In this document: one piece after another, positions 20,198 through 28,588 of the stretch
Numbering within the stretch: the first letter of the stretch is position 1
Layout of the letters: each line of letters opens with the position of its first letter
Source: Gemmatimonadota bacterium
GTDB taxonomy: Bacteria; Gemmatimonadota; Gemmatimonadetes; Gemmatimonadales; Gemmatimonadaceae
Assembly: GCA_028287235.1 (NCBI GenBank)
Contig: JAQBQB010000010.1
Location: forward strand, 62,001-126,000
Direction of reading: 5' to 3'
Length of the DNA stretch: 64,000 nt
Program-made: the position numbers and the translations under genes
Notes under the pieces: model-generated
What the model was told of the DNA's origin: nothing
The model's database searches: none
Seen by the model: only the letters and a program-made list of their open reading frames with translations

Positions 20198-20998
20198 TCA
20201 GGGCACGCGACGCGTGCTCCGCGGCGGAAGCGAACGAAGAATCGCCGCGTAGGCGCCGGGCCGTCCGATCGACGTCAGGTAGTCGTCGAGCGCCGCGGCG
20301 CTCTCCGCGAGCGCGTCGTCGCGTCCCTCGAGCGCCGCCACCGTGAACAGTGTATGCGCGATCAGCATGTCGCCTGCCGCTCCGTCGCGACGGAGCACGA
20401 CGCCCGCGAGAAAATAGTCGTCGCCGGTCGTGAGCTCGTCGCGCCGGATCATGGCGACGACGCGATCGCGCCCGCTCTGGTGCGCGCCAGCCATTCGGCG
20501 AAGCTCCGCTGTTACGGGCGACGGCCCCGTGAGCGCCAGCGCGCGCGGGCAGTCGATCACGAGAGTCGTCACGATGGCGCCACGCGGCGCCGGCGATTCG
20601 AGCCAGAGCAGCATGTTGGTCAGCGGCTGGCGTTGGAGCGTTCCCGATCGGTGCGCCGCGCCGTACTGCGCGAATCGATCCAGCTTGGCGCGCGGCGGGA
20701 GACAGAAGCGCCGGCGAATCGCGTCGGTCATCGGATCGTCGACGACGCGTCGCGGGCCGCCGAATTTCATGCCGAAGAGCTGGGGGCGTCCGACGGCGGC
20801 GAGATATTCGTCGAGCGCAACGGCGCTCGCCCAGCGGGCATCGCGATTGCCGTCGAGCGCGGCGACCGTGAGTCGCGCATACGCAGCGAGCGTATCCTCG
20901 GGCACCTGCGCCGCGGCGACGCGCGCTTCGCAGGCGACGAGCGCGAGCGCGGCGATCCACACGCCCGAACGTGCGCACACTTGACAGAAAGTTGGCAT
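20198..20998 (-). CDS. Secreted protein of unknown function with an internal duplication
   Basis: 266 residues; the N terminus is a signal peptide (hydrophobic to about 30, VAAAQV). Two segments resemble each other: about 42-80 (LTVAALDGNRDARWASAVAL then DEYLAAVGRPQLFG) and about 217-255 (FTVAALEGRDDALAESAAAL then DDYLTSIGRPGAYA). The pattern A-A-L-[DE]-G...A..LD[ED]YL..[IV]GRP recalls an uncharacterised family common in Acidobacteria and Gemmatimonadota; I know no function for it. The gene is divergent from the BlaI regulator, and a perfect palindrome lies 11 bases before its start and overlaps its AGGAG ribosome binding site, so BlaI control is plausible. Confidence 0.78.
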   Translation of the reverse strand: MPTFCQVCARSGVWIAALALVACEARVAAAQVPEDTLAAYARLTVAALDGNRDARWASAVALDEYLAAVGRPQLFGMKFGGPRRVVDDPMTDAIRRRFCLPPRAKLDRFAQYGAAHRSGTLQRQPLTNMLLWLESPAPRGAIVTTLVIDCPRALALTGPSPVTAELRRMAGAHQSGRDRVVAMIRRDELTTGDDYFLAGVVLRRDGAAGDMLIAHTLFTVAALEGRDDALAESAAALDDYLTSIGRPGAYAAILRSLPPRSTRRVP

Positions 20999-21008
20999 GA
21001 TGCAATTA

Positions 21009-21028
21009 TCTCCTATAACAATAGGAGA
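21009..21028. promoter_or_regulatory. Perfect palindrome, candidate BlaI operator
   Basis: TCTCCTAT, four bases AACA, then ATAGGAGA: an 8+8 inverted repeat in the 110-base region between the divergent unknown gene and the BlaI-family regulator. BlaI/MecI repressors bind such dyads as dimers. A related half-site (CTAGGAGG) overlaps the ribosome binding site of the regulator gene at about 21097-21104. Assignment to BlaI is inference from position. Confidence 0.6.
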
Positions 21029-21108
21029 CGCAACGATGCGTGCTTTCGTTGATTCTACCCGTATCTCGCTTCACGTCACCTATTTCTACCGCACGACTAG
21101 GAGGTAGG

Positions 21109-21483
21109 ATGCCGCCGACGTTTACCGACCGCGAGCTCGACCTGATGGCTATCCTCTGGGAGCGCGGGCCGTCGACCGTCGCGGAAGTACGTGCGCGACT
21201 GAGCGACGACCTCGCCCACAACACGGTGCTCACCGTGCTCACGGTGCTGGAAAACAAGGGCTACGTCGCGCATACCGAAGAGGGCAAGTCGCACCGGTTC
21301 CGGGCCCTCGTCAAGCGAGACGTCGCGGGCGCCACGGCCGCGTCGCGCGTTGTCGAGAAGTTGTTCGGCGGATCCACCGAGCGGTTGCTCACGCATCTCG
21401 TCACGGAGCGCAGCGTCACCGCCGCCGAGCTGCGGCGCCTCCGCCGGTTGCTCGACGAAAAGCTTCGCGAGGTCGACAAATGA
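21109..21483 (+). CDS. BlaI/MecI/CopY-family transcriptional repressor
   Basis: 124 residues, the family's normal size, from ATG 21109 with AGGAGG immediately upstream; the open frame extends to 21040 but without support. A winged-helix domain fills the N-terminal two thirds (FTDRELDLMAILWERGPSTV, HNTVLTVLTVLENKGYV), and a helical dimerisation tail follows (LRRLRRLLDEKL). In the family the repressor is cleaved when the linked M56 metallopeptidase senses its signal. Here the M56 gene overlaps its stop as ATGA, and a serine hydrolase follows, forming the classic three-gene set. The repressor probably controls its own operon and perhaps the divergent gene. Confidence 0.95.
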   Translation: MPPTFTDRELDLMAILWERGPSTVAEVRARLSDDLAHNTVLTVLTVLENKGYVAHTEEGKSHRFRALVKRDVAGATAASRVVEKLFGGSTERLLTHLVTERSVTAAELRRLRRLLDEKLREVDK

Positions 21484-23318
21484 TCGCCGCCTGGATGCTC
21501 TACTGCGCGCTCTGCGCGCTCGGTCTCTCCGTAGGCGCGGTGCTCGCCGAGCGCGCGCTGCTCGCCGGACGTGCACCGGTACGCCTGGTTTGGATCGTCG
21601 CCGTCGCACTCTCACTGATCGTTCCCGCCGTCGCATTCCGTTTCGCGCCTCGCGCCGTGGCCGCCGACCGTACCGCGGCTGTTGCCGCCGGTACCGTGCC
21701 CGATCAATCGCTCGAGAATGCAGCCGCCGCGCCGGCGCCGATTGTCGGAACGCCACACGCCTCATCGCCCGCTCGTGATTGGCGCACAACGCTCGCGCGC
21801 TCCGACGCACCGCTCGCGATCGTGTGGATCGCGCTCTCGCTCGCGGTCGCGCTCAACTTCTTCGCCGGCATCGCCGCCCTTCACTGGATGCGCCGCGGAT
21901 GGGAGCGGCGCACGGTGCTCGATGTTGCCGTGTTCGTCTCCGATCGTACGGGGCCAGCCGTCGTCGGCGCGGTGTCGCCCGTGATCGTGTTGCCCGAATG
22001 GACGCTCGCGCTGGAACCGGAGCAGCTCACCCTCATGTTGCGGCACGAGCAGGAGCACCAGCGCGCCGGCGACGGACAGCTCCTGGCCGTCGCGCAGCTC
22101 GCGCTCATCGTGATGCCGTGGAACCTTGCGCTGTGGTGGCAGGTCGTCCGGTTGCGCGTCGCCGTGGAGATGGACTGCGACGCCCGCGTGCTGCGCGACG
22201 CCAACGCGCGATCGTACGGCGACCTGTTGCTCGAAGTCGCCCGTCCGCGCCGCGGACCACGGCTGATGGGTGCGACCGCGTTCGCCGAGCGCGCGACGCA
22301 GCTCGAGCGGCGCATTCGCGTGCTGGGGCGTCACCGCACCGGGACGCCGCGCGTCGCGCGCGTCGCGGCAGCGTGCGTCGGAATTCTGGCGTTGACCGCG
22401 GCGCGCCTCGCGCCGCATCCTGCGGTTCCGTCGCGCGCCGCGGCACCGTTCGCGACGTTTGCCGCTCGTGTGCCGGCGCTGCCGGTACAGGTAGAAACAC
22501 AGGCGGAGCCGCAGGTTGACACCGCGGTGCCGAAGCCGATCGCGATGCAGCCGCGCGCCGAGGCTCCGCTGCAGCCCGCGACTGTGCGTTGTGACGGCTC
22601 TGGAAGCGGACAGGATTCCGCGCTGGTCGCCACCGTCTTCCGGCAGCTCTTCGACGGGGTCTCGCTCACGATAGGGCAGCGTGCGAGCGCGTGCGATATC
22701 CTCGTGGCGTTGGCGCGAGAACAGGTCGCCGAGGATTCGGCTGCGGCGGTGACAGTTCCGCTCAGTCAAGGAGGCAGAGCGCTGATTCAGGCGCGACGCA
22801 ATCTCTCGATGCGGGCTCTGCTCACGAACGATGCGGATCGCGCCACGCTCGACGCGCGGCTGGCGCAGACACCCGGCGGACGCGGCAGATCGGGCGGACC
22901 GCTGCCCGATGCGCTGGGCGGTGGCCGGCGCGGGCGCGGTGCGCTGTTCGACACGCTGGTGGTGGTTGCAGGAGGTGGACGCAGCGCATCACTGCCGTCC
23001 GACCCACCGGTGGCCCGCTCGCTCAACTCCCTGACGACGATGATGGGACGGCAGATAGCCGGCATCACTTTCGATCGCTTGTTCGAGGGGATCGCACTGA
23101 CGCCTGATCAAGATGCGCTCGCGCATGATCTGATCGATCGGGCGCAACAGCAGACGCAAGCGCTCCTTCCCCCGCGCCCCGTCGTTCGGCTCCGCGTGAA
23201 CCCGGTCACCGGCATGGTGACAGTGCGAGCCTCGGACGACGCCGCGCTGCTCGCCCTGCTCTCCAACGACGCCGACCGGGCAACGCTGCGCTCGCGCATC
23301 ATGCGCATTCCAGAATGA
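21480..23318 (+). CDS. BlaR1-like M56 membrane metallopeptidase with a non-penicillin-binding C terminus
   Basis: 612 residues, start ATG 21480 overlapping the repressor stop. Transmembrane segments lie at about 1-25, 35-58 and 112-135, with another near 365-385. The zinc protease motif HEQEH (about 189-193, in LMLRHEQEHQRAGD) marks the M56 family. The C-terminal 240 residues lack the SxxK/KTG sensor motifs of BlaR1. Instead two similar segments occur: FRQLFDGVSLTIGQRASACD (about 390) and FDRLFEGIALTPDQDALAHD (about 530), each followed by a segment ending in LLxNDADRATLxxR. They resemble the LTxxQ motif of Spy/CpxP-type proteins. I infer a sensor that responds to something other than beta-lactam and then cuts the repressor. 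Confidence 0.88.
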   Translation: MIAAWMLYCALCALGLSVGAVLAERALLAGRAPVRLVWIVAVALSLIVPAVAFRFAPRAVAADRTAAVAAGTVPDQSLENAAAAPAPIVGTPHASSPARDWRTTLARSDAPLAIVWIALSLAVALNFFAGIAALHWMRRGWERRTVLDVAVFVSDRTGPAVVGAVSPVIVLPEWTLALEPEQLTLMLRHEQEHQRAGDGQLLAVAQLALIVMPWNLALWWQVVRLRVAVEMDCDARVLRDANARSYGDLLLEVARPRRGPRLMGATAFAERATQLERRIRVLGRHRTGTPRVARVAAACVGILALTAARLAPHPAVPSRAAAPFATFAARVPALPVQVETQAEPQVDTAVPKPIAMQPRAEAPLQPATVRCDGSGSGQDSALVATVFRQLFDGVSLTIGQRASACDILVALAREQVAEDSAAAVTVPLSQGGRALIQARRNLSMRALLTNDADRATLDARLAQTPGGRGRSGGPLPDALGGGRRGRGALFDTLVVVAGGGRSASLPSDPPVARSLNSLTTMMGRQIAGITFDRLFEGIALTPDQDALAHDLIDRAQQQTQALLPPRPVVRLRVNPVTGMVTVRASDDAALLALLSNDADRATLRSRIMRIPE

Positions 23319-23341
23319 CGTCTTCACTGCGAGGTACGCCG

Positions 23342-25120
23342 ATGAACCGCACCGCTCTCATTTTGTGCACGGCGCTGCTGGCGATGTCGCCGGCGGCGAG
23401 CGCGCGCGCACAGATTCCCGACACGCCGGCCGGTCGCCAGTTCACGGCGTGGCGCAAAGCGCAGGACAGCGGCGATCGCGCCGCGATTCAGCAGTTCATC
23501 GACGCGAGCATGCCGTTTGGGCGCGTCGAGCAGGAGCTGAACATGGGAAAGCAGTCGGGTGGTTACGACGTGAAGAAGGTTGAATCATCCAGCGACGCCG
23601 AGCTCGTGGTGTTGGCCCAGGAGCGCGGACCGGCCCAGCAGTTCGCGAGAATCACGGTGACGGTCGCTCCGGCCGAGCCGCATCAGATTTCGGGAATTCA
23701 ATTGCAAGTCGTGCAGCCGCCCGCGGAGCTCGCACCGCCAAAATTGACGGTGGCCCAGCTCGACGCGGCGCGAGCGGCCGCGCCCTATCGTCAGTTCTCA
23801 GCGTGGCTCGAGGCCTTCAACTCCGGTGACCGCGAGCGCGTTCACCGATTCCTGGATGCGAGCTACCCCACCGCGAACCTCGATGCACAGATGGGCCTCC
23901 GCGAGCGCACCGGCGGCCTCGAGCTGCGTGCGCTGGAACGGGCCACCGCGACCGCCATCGTAGGCATCGTAGAGCAACGCCAAGGCGACCAATTCGCCCG
24001 CTTCGTGGTCGTGATCGATTCGGCCGAGCCACACCTGGTCACGCGGCTCAATATCAGCGCCATTCCCCGTCCGGCGGAATCTCCCCCGCCGCACTTGAGC
24101 GAGGCAGAGGTCATCACCCAGCTGCGCGCCAAGCTCGAGAAAGATGCGGCAGCCGACCGCTTCGCCGGCACGGTGGTCCTGAGCCGCATCGGCGGTGGAA
24201 AAAATCAAGTGTTGTTCAGCGAGGCATACGGTTTGGCCGATCGCGAACACAAGGTCCCGAACACGATCGATACGCGCTTTCGCATCGGATCGATGAACAA
24301 GATGTTCACAGCAGTGTCCATTCTTCAGTTGGTGCAGGCGGGCAAGATCAAGCTCACCGACCCGGTCGGGAAATACATCACCGATTATCCGAACCGCGAC
24401 GTCGCGGCCAAGGTCACGATCCACCAGCTCCTCACGCATACCGGCGGCACGGGAGACATCTTCGGCCCGGATTACGCCGCTCACCGGCTCGAGCTGCGCA
24501 CGCTCGACGATTACGTGAGACTGTACGGTGCGCGCGCGCCCGCCTACGAACCGGGCAGCCGGTGGGTGTACAGCAACTACGGCATGCTGCTGTTGGGCGT
24601 CGTGATCGAGCGCGTGAGCGGCCAGAGCTACTACGACTACGTCGCCGATCACATCTACCGGCCGGCCGGAATGACCCGGAGCGGCTCGGAGCCGGAAGAC
24701 GTCGCGGTCGAGGGCCGCTCGGTGGGCTACATGCAGCCGCGGGGAGGCAGTGGCTGGACGACGAATGTCGGCACGCTGCCCTATCGCGGCACGTCGGCCG
24801 GCGGCGGCTACTCGACCGTGGGCGACCTGATGAAGTTCGCCGGCGCACTCATGGGACACGTGCTCTTGAATTCCGAGAATACCAATTTGCTCATCACCGG
24901 AAAGGTGAACTCCGGAGGCGGCGGGATGTACGCCTACGGATTCGAAGATGGGCGCACGGACGGCGTCGGAGCGGTGGGCCACAGCGGCGGCGCGCCAGGC
25001 ATGAACGGCGATCTGCGGATCTATCCGAAGTCGGGCTACGTGGTGGCGGTGCTCTCGAACCTCGATCCGCCGGCGGCGAGTCAGGTGTCGGCGTTCCTCG
25101 ATCTGCGATTGCCCCGCTAG
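23342..25120 (+). CDS. Secreted class C beta-lactamase-family serine hydrolase with tandem N-terminal domains
   Basis: 592 residues from ATG 23342 (GAGG upstream; signal peptide ends ASARAQ); an ATG at 23315 would overlap the previous stop but adds an unhelpful leader. Two related domains of about 105 residues come first (31-128 and 149-246), each starting RQF[TS]AW and containing SGDR, DAS and QFAR; they look like a tandem duplication. The catalytic domain (about 265-592) has SxxK as S317-M-N-K320, YSN at 410-412 and HSG at 547-549 in place of KTG. HSG is usual for esterases and D-aminopeptidases of this family, so true beta-lactamase activity is doubtful. It ends the BlaI operon; a strong hairpin follows. 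Confidence 0.92.
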   Translation: MNRTALILCTALLAMSPAASARAQIPDTPAGRQFTAWRKAQDSGDRAAIQQFIDASMPFGRVEQELNMGKQSGGYDVKKVESSSDAELVVLAQERGPAQQFARITVTVAPAEPHQISGIQLQVVQPPAELAPPKLTVAQLDAARAAAPYRQFSAWLEAFNSGDRERVHRFLDASYPTANLDAQMGLRERTGGLELRALERATATAIVGIVEQRQGDQFARFVVVIDSAEPHLVTRLNISAIPRPAESPPPHLSEAEVITQLRAKLEKDAAADRFAGTVVLSRIGGGKNQVLFSEAYGLADREHKVPNTIDTRFRIGSMNKMFTAVSILQLVQAGKIKLTDPVGKYITDYPNRDVAAKVTIHQLLTHTGGTGDIFGPDYAAHRLELRTLDDYVRLYGARAPAYEPGSRWVYSNYGMLLLGVVIERVSGQSYYDYVADHIYRPAGMTRSGSEPEDVAVEGRSVGYMQPRGGSGWTTNVGTLPYRGTSAGGGYSTVGDLMKFAGALMGHVLLNSENTNLLITGKVNSGGGGMYAYGFEDGRTDGVGAVGHSGGAPGMNGDLRIYPKSGYVVAVLSNLDPPAASQVSAFLDLRLPR

Positions 25121-25137
25121 CACGGGGGCGCCAAAAA

Positions 25138-25177
25138 GAAACAACGGTCCGAAGCCGAAGCTTCGAACCGTTGTTTC
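25138..25177. terminator. Bidirectional hairpin terminator
   Basis: An 11-base-pair stem, one mismatch, six more pairs and a CGAA tetraloop lie between the convergent serine hydrolase and Spy-like genes. Read on the minus strand it ends GTTTCTTTTT, a good U-tract for the Spy-like gene; on the plus strand the tract is weaker. Confidence 0.85.
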
Positions 25178-25253
25178 ATCGCCGGGAGAAGGAGTCGTGC
25201 CCACCCGCACGCCTGGGCTTCTCGAACGGCGGCCCCACTGGACCGAACAGCGC

Positions 25254-25679
25254 TTAGAACGTGGAACCGGGACGGCCACCCTTGGCCTTGCGCTGCGCCA
25301 CACGCTGCTGGAACTGCGCAACGTTCGCGTCGAACTTCGCCTGATTCGCCGAAGACAGCGCGTTGCGAAGATCGGTGCGCTCCGCCGTCATCAACTGCTT
25401 CGCCTGCTCGCGCGTCGCGTCGGACTTCGGCTGCGCGCGGAGTGCCTTCATTTGCGGAGCGTACTTCTCGTGCACGCTCTTGACGTTCGCCTTCTCGGCC
25501 GCGCTCAAGGAAATACCCTTCATGAGCTGCGAGCCGCGCTTGTTGCCCCACTCACCCTTCGCGTGCTGGCCTTCGGCCTGCGCCTGCGGAACCGTGGTCT
25601 GCGGCGCCTGCGCCGACGCAACCATGGCAGAACCGAACAGGAGCATTCCAGCGGCTAGCGCGGAGCGAATATGCGTCAT
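25254..25679 (-). CDS. Small secreted Spy/CpxP-like (LTxxQ-type) protein
   Basis: 141 residues; signal peptide ends MVASAQA (about 24), and GGAGG stands ahead of ATG 25679. The mature part is charged and helical. LMKGISLSAAEKANVKSVHE (about 52-71) matches the LTxxQ-type motif, with S-A-A-E instead of T-x-x-Q, and a second helix pair follows (LMTAERTDLRNALSSANQAKF). Spy and CpxP are periplasmic chaperone or stress-sensor proteins that form cradle dimers. The same motif type appears in the C terminus of the BlaR1-like protein 2 kb away, which may mean a shared stress theme. Function inferred from motif only. Confidence 0.7.
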   Translation of the reverse strand: MTHIRSALAAGMLLFGSAMVASAQAPQTTVPQAQAEGQHAKGEWGNKRGSQLMKGISLSAAEKANVKSVHEKYAPQMKALRAQPKSDATREQAKQLMTAERTDLRNALSSANQAKFDANVAQFQQRVAQRKAKGGRPGSTF

Positions 25680-25839
25680 GGTGAATCCTCCACCAGTTAT
25701 TGGAACGGCGCGTCATTGCGCCTCACACTGGTAGACGGATGGATGCTGTGGGTGTTAAGAGGCGCTCGCTTCTCTCTCCGTCCGAGCGGCGGCTGGGGCC
25801 GCCTGTCCGACGCTCAGATAGCCAGCCTCGCACACGCAC

Positions 25840-26238
25840 TCAGCTTCCAACGAACGCCACCGCGCTGATCTCCACCAGAATCCCCCGCAACTCGGCCCCC
25901 AGCGCCGTGCGCGTCGGAAACGGCTGCGGCATCAACTCCCGGTACGCCGCGTTGAACCGGCCCCAATCGTCGATGTCGGCCAGGTAGACGATCACCGAGA
26001 CCACGTCCGACAGCGTGGCGCCCGCCGCCTCCAGCGCGCGCTTGACGTTGGCGATCACCTGCGCCGTCTGCGCCTCGATGTCGTCGCCCACCAGCACGCC
26101 GGTGACCGGATCGCGCGGCACCTGGCCCGAGACGAAGACGAAACCCCCGGCACGCGCCGCCGGAGAATAGGCGCCGGCCGGAGGCGGAACGTCCGGACCG
26201 AGTCGTACCGGTTGCCACTGGCGCTCGCGTTGTGTCAT
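25840..26238 (-). CDS. RidA (YjgF/YER057c/UK114) family enamine/imine deaminase
   Basis: 132 residues, the family length, covering the whole fold: PPAGAYSPAARAGGFVFVSGQVPRD at the N terminus, QTAQVIANVKRALEAAGATL in the first helix and FPTRTALGAEL near the end, where the Arg lies at the carboxylate-binding position. RidA hydrolyses reactive 2-aminoacrylate-type enamines released by PLP enzymes. GGAGACG precedes ATG 26238. The divergent neighbour, 35 bases away, is a PLP-dependent D-amino-acid enzyme, which fits this clean-up role. Subfamily members vary in substrate, so the precise reaction is uncertain. Confidence 0.92.
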   Translation of the reverse strand: MTQRERQWQPVRLGPDVPPPAGAYSPAARAGGFVFVSGQVPRDPVTGVLVGDDIEAQTAQVIANVKRALEAAGATLSDVVSVIVYLADIDDWGRFNAAYRELMPQPFPTRTALGAELRGILVEISAVAFVGS

Positions 26239-26273
26239 TTATCGTCTCCACTGAATGAGGATCAAACCCGAGA

Positions 26274-27386
26274 ATGTCGCTCACGACCGCTGAACTCGAA
26301 ACGCCGGTCCCCGTCGTGGACCTGGATCGGCTCGCCCGTAATCTCGACCGGGCGGCCGCATATGCAACCGCGCACCAGCTCGCGCTTCGCCCGCACATCA
26401 AGACGCACAAGTCCCCGCGCATCGGCAGCGAGCAACTGCGCCGCGGCGCGATCGGCCTCACCTGCGCCACGCCGTTCGAGGCGGAGGTGATGAGCGAGGT
26501 GTGCGACGACATCCTCGTGGCCTATCCTCCGGTCGGCGGCTTGCGCGCGGCGCGGCTCGCCGCGCTGCCGGAAACGGTGAGGCTCACCGTTGCCCTCGAC
26601 TCCCTCGCCGCCGTCGAGACGCTCGCCATCGCGGCGCGCGAGGCCGACCGCGCGATTGGCGTGTACGTGGAGCTCGACCTGGGAATGCACCGCGTGGGCG
26701 TGCCCGTGATCGACGACGCGATCGCACTCGCCCAAGCGGTATGCGCGCGCTCGCCGCTCACGTTCGAGGGAATCGCGTTCTACCCGGGCCACGTGCGAGA
26801 GCCGGTCGGCCAGCAGTCGGTGAAGCTCGAGGAGCTCGACGCCGCGCTCGGCGCGGCGCTACAGGCCTTCGAGCGCGCGGGACTGCGTCCGTCCGCGGTG
26901 AGCGGCGGATCGACGCCCACGCTTTGGAACACGCACGAGGTCACGGGTGTCACGGAGTTCCGGCCGGGAACGTACGTCTACAACGACCGAACCACCGCGG
27001 CGATCGGCGCTTGCGAGTGGGACGACTGCGCGCTCACGGTGCTCGCGACGGTCGTCAGCACGGCCGTGCCGGGTCAGGCCGTGATCGACGCCGGCACCAA
27101 GGCGCTCGGCCGCGAGCCGATGCGCGGCACCGACAGCGCCGACGGATTCGGCTGCGTCCTCGGACAGCCCGACGTCGTCGTGAAAAGCATGTCCGAGGAA
27201 CACGGCATTCTCGATCTCTCGACGACGTCGTGGCGGCCCGTGGTGGGAGAACGGGTGCGCGTCATTCCCAACCACGTGTGCATCGTGGTGCACCTGAACG
27301 ACGTGATCGCCGGGGTGCGCGGCGACGCCGTGGAGACGAGCTGGCCCGTGAGCGCGCGAGGGCGGGGGTACACGCTTCCAGTTTGA
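26274..27386 (+). CDS. D-threonine aldolase / D-serine dehydratase-like PLP enzyme
   Basis: 370 residues. An alanine-racemase-type N-terminal barrel begins LETPVPVVDLDRLARNL, with the PLP lysine at K43 in RPHIKTHKS, the signature of this family. SGGSTPTLW and RPGTYVYND lie in the phosphate-binding and barrel-closing parts. The C-terminal beta domain has the His-x-Cys metal pair (H334, C336 in IPNHVCIVVH) found in DSD1-type D-serine dehydratases and D-threonine aldolases. It should break down a D-beta-hydroxy amino acid to an aldehyde or a keto acid. A dehydratase reaction would yield the enamine handled by the divergent RidA gene, which favours dehydratase, but the sequence alone does not decide. 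Confidence 0.88.
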   Translation: MSLTTAELETPVPVVDLDRLARNLDRAAAYATAHQLALRPHIKTHKSPRIGSEQLRRGAIGLTCATPFEAEVMSEVCDDILVAYPPVGGLRAARLAALPETVRLTVALDSLAAVETLAIAAREADRAIGVYVELDLGMHRVGVPVIDDAIALAQAVCARSPLTFEGIAFYPGHVREPVGQQSVKLEELDAALGAALQAFERAGLRPSAVSGGSTPTLWNTHEVTGVTEFRPGTYVYNDRTTAAIGACEWDDCALTVLATVVSTAVPGQAVIDAGTKALGREPMRGTDSADGFGCVLGQPDVVVKSMSEEHGILDLSTTSWRPVVGERVRVIPNHVCIVVHLNDVIAGVRGDAVETSWPVSARGRGYTLPV

Positions 27387-27414
27387 GAGCAGGCCCCGTT
27401 GAGTCCCGCTCTCA
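27384..27414. terminator. Weak inverted repeat between convergent genes
   Basis: TGAGAGC (27384-27390, starting at the aldolase-like gene's stop) pairs with GCTCTCA (27408-27414) across 17 bases. It is the only dyad in the 36-base gap between the convergent genes and lacks a U-run. Confidence 0.3.
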
Positions 27415-27422
27415 GCCGGCGG

Positions 27423-28559
27423 CTAGCACTTCCCCGCCGGCTGCTTCGTATCGACATGCACCGTGGCCGACATGCCGGGCCGCAGCGGACGATCGTTGCC
27501 GAGGCCCTGCTTCACACGAACCCGAATCGGCACGCGCTGCACGACCTTCGTGAAGTTGCCGGTCGCGTTGTCGGGCGGGAGCAGCGCGAACTTGGAGCCC
27601 GTCGCGGCGCTCACGCTTTCCACGCAGCCGATCGCCGTCGCGCCGCCGTACGCGTCGACGTCGATCTCTGCCGGCTGGCCCACCTTGATGTCGCCGAGCT
27701 GCGTCTCTTTCATGTTCGCCGTCACGAACACGCCGGTGTCGGTGACGATCGTGAGCAGCGGCTGGCCGACCTGCACGAGCTGGCCCGGCTCGACCTGCTT
27801 GCGCGACACGATGCCGGGTGCGGGCGCCGGAACGCGAGTGTAGCCGAGTTGCAGCGCCGCGTTGTCGCGCGCCGCTTGGGCGCCCTGCAGACGGGCATCG
27901 GCGAGCCGAACGCCGGCCTGCGCGCTGGCGATCGTGCCGCCCGCGGCAGACGTCTGCCGCTGCAACGCGACGACGTTCGCCGACGCCGACTGCGCCGCGG
28001 CGCGTGCGGCGTCGAGCTGCATCTTCGAGATGACCTGCTTGCCCGCGAGCTCCTCCATGCGAGCGAGGTCCTGGCGTGCCTTCACTTCGTTCGCGCGGGC
28101 CGCCGCGATCTGCGCATCGAGCGATGCGCGCTGACCGGTGGCCTGCTCCACGATCGCCTGCGCCTGGCCGTTCGTACCCGCACCGCCGGCCGTCGCGCGG
28201 GCCGCGGCGAGATCGGCATCGGCTTGCGCCACGCGAACCTTGTACTCCGACGGATCGATCTGGACGAGCAGCGAATCCGCCTTCACGTGATCGTTGTCGC
28301 TGACCGTCACGTTCTGCACGTAGCCGCTCACCTTTGCGAGCACCGGAACGAGGTGGCCGTCGATCGCGGCGTCGTCGGTGGATTCGTGCGCACGGCCGTA
28401 GCTCCATTGCTTGAACGCCCAGACCGCGCCGAGCACGACGAAAAGGAGAACGATGGGAAGCACGAAGCGACGCTTGCCCCCGCCGGCCTTCGGAGCATCG
28501 GCGGTCACGGACGGAATATCGGGTGACGCGGGAGCGTCTTGCTTGATAGGTGTTGCCAT
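27423..28559 (-). CDS. EmrA/HlyD-type membrane fusion protein
   Basis: 378 residues. One transmembrane helix near the N terminus (RRFVLPIVLLFVVLGAVWAF, about 30-49) is followed by the EmrA/HlyD start of the barrel-sandwich domain (ESTDDAAIDGHLVPVLAKVSG), a long helical hairpin rich in Ala/Gln (about 95-210), the returning lipoyl half (PAPGIVSRKQVEPGQLV) and beta-barrel parts (GQPAEIDVDAYGG, LRPGMSATVHVDT). It bridges an inner-membrane exporter to the TolC-like protein encoded just upstream in the same operon. The MFS permease (EmrB) expected beside it is absent: the next gene to the left is convergent and unrelated. It must therefore pair with a permease elsewhere, or act alone in another assembly. 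Confidence 0.93.
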   Translation of the reverse strand: MATPIKQDAPASPDIPSVTADAPKAGGGKRRFVLPIVLLFVVLGAVWAFKQWSYGRAHESTDDAAIDGHLVPVLAKVSGYVQNVTVSDNDHVKADSLLVQIDPSEYKVRVAQADADLAAARATAGGAGTNGQAQAIVEQATGQRASLDAQIAAARANEVKARQDLARMEELAGKQVISKMQLDAARAAAQSASANVVALQRQTSAAGGTIASAQAGVRLADARLQGAQAARDNAALQLGYTRVPAPAPGIVSRKQVEPGQLVQVGQPLLTIVTDTGVFVTANMKETQLGDIKVGQPAEIDVDAYGGATAIGCVESVSAATGSKFALLPPDNATGNFTKVVQRVPIRVRVKQGLGNDRPLRPGMSATVHVDTKQPAGKC

Positions 28560-28588
28560 GGTCGGAACCGAGTATCGGTGATGGTTGC

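Noticed and set aside
23342-25120. Calling the serine hydrolase an antibiotic-resistance beta-lactamase
   Set aside because: HSG replaces KTG and long N-terminal domains are present; this fits esterase/aminopeptidase relatives, and the linked sensor lacks a penicillin-binding domain.
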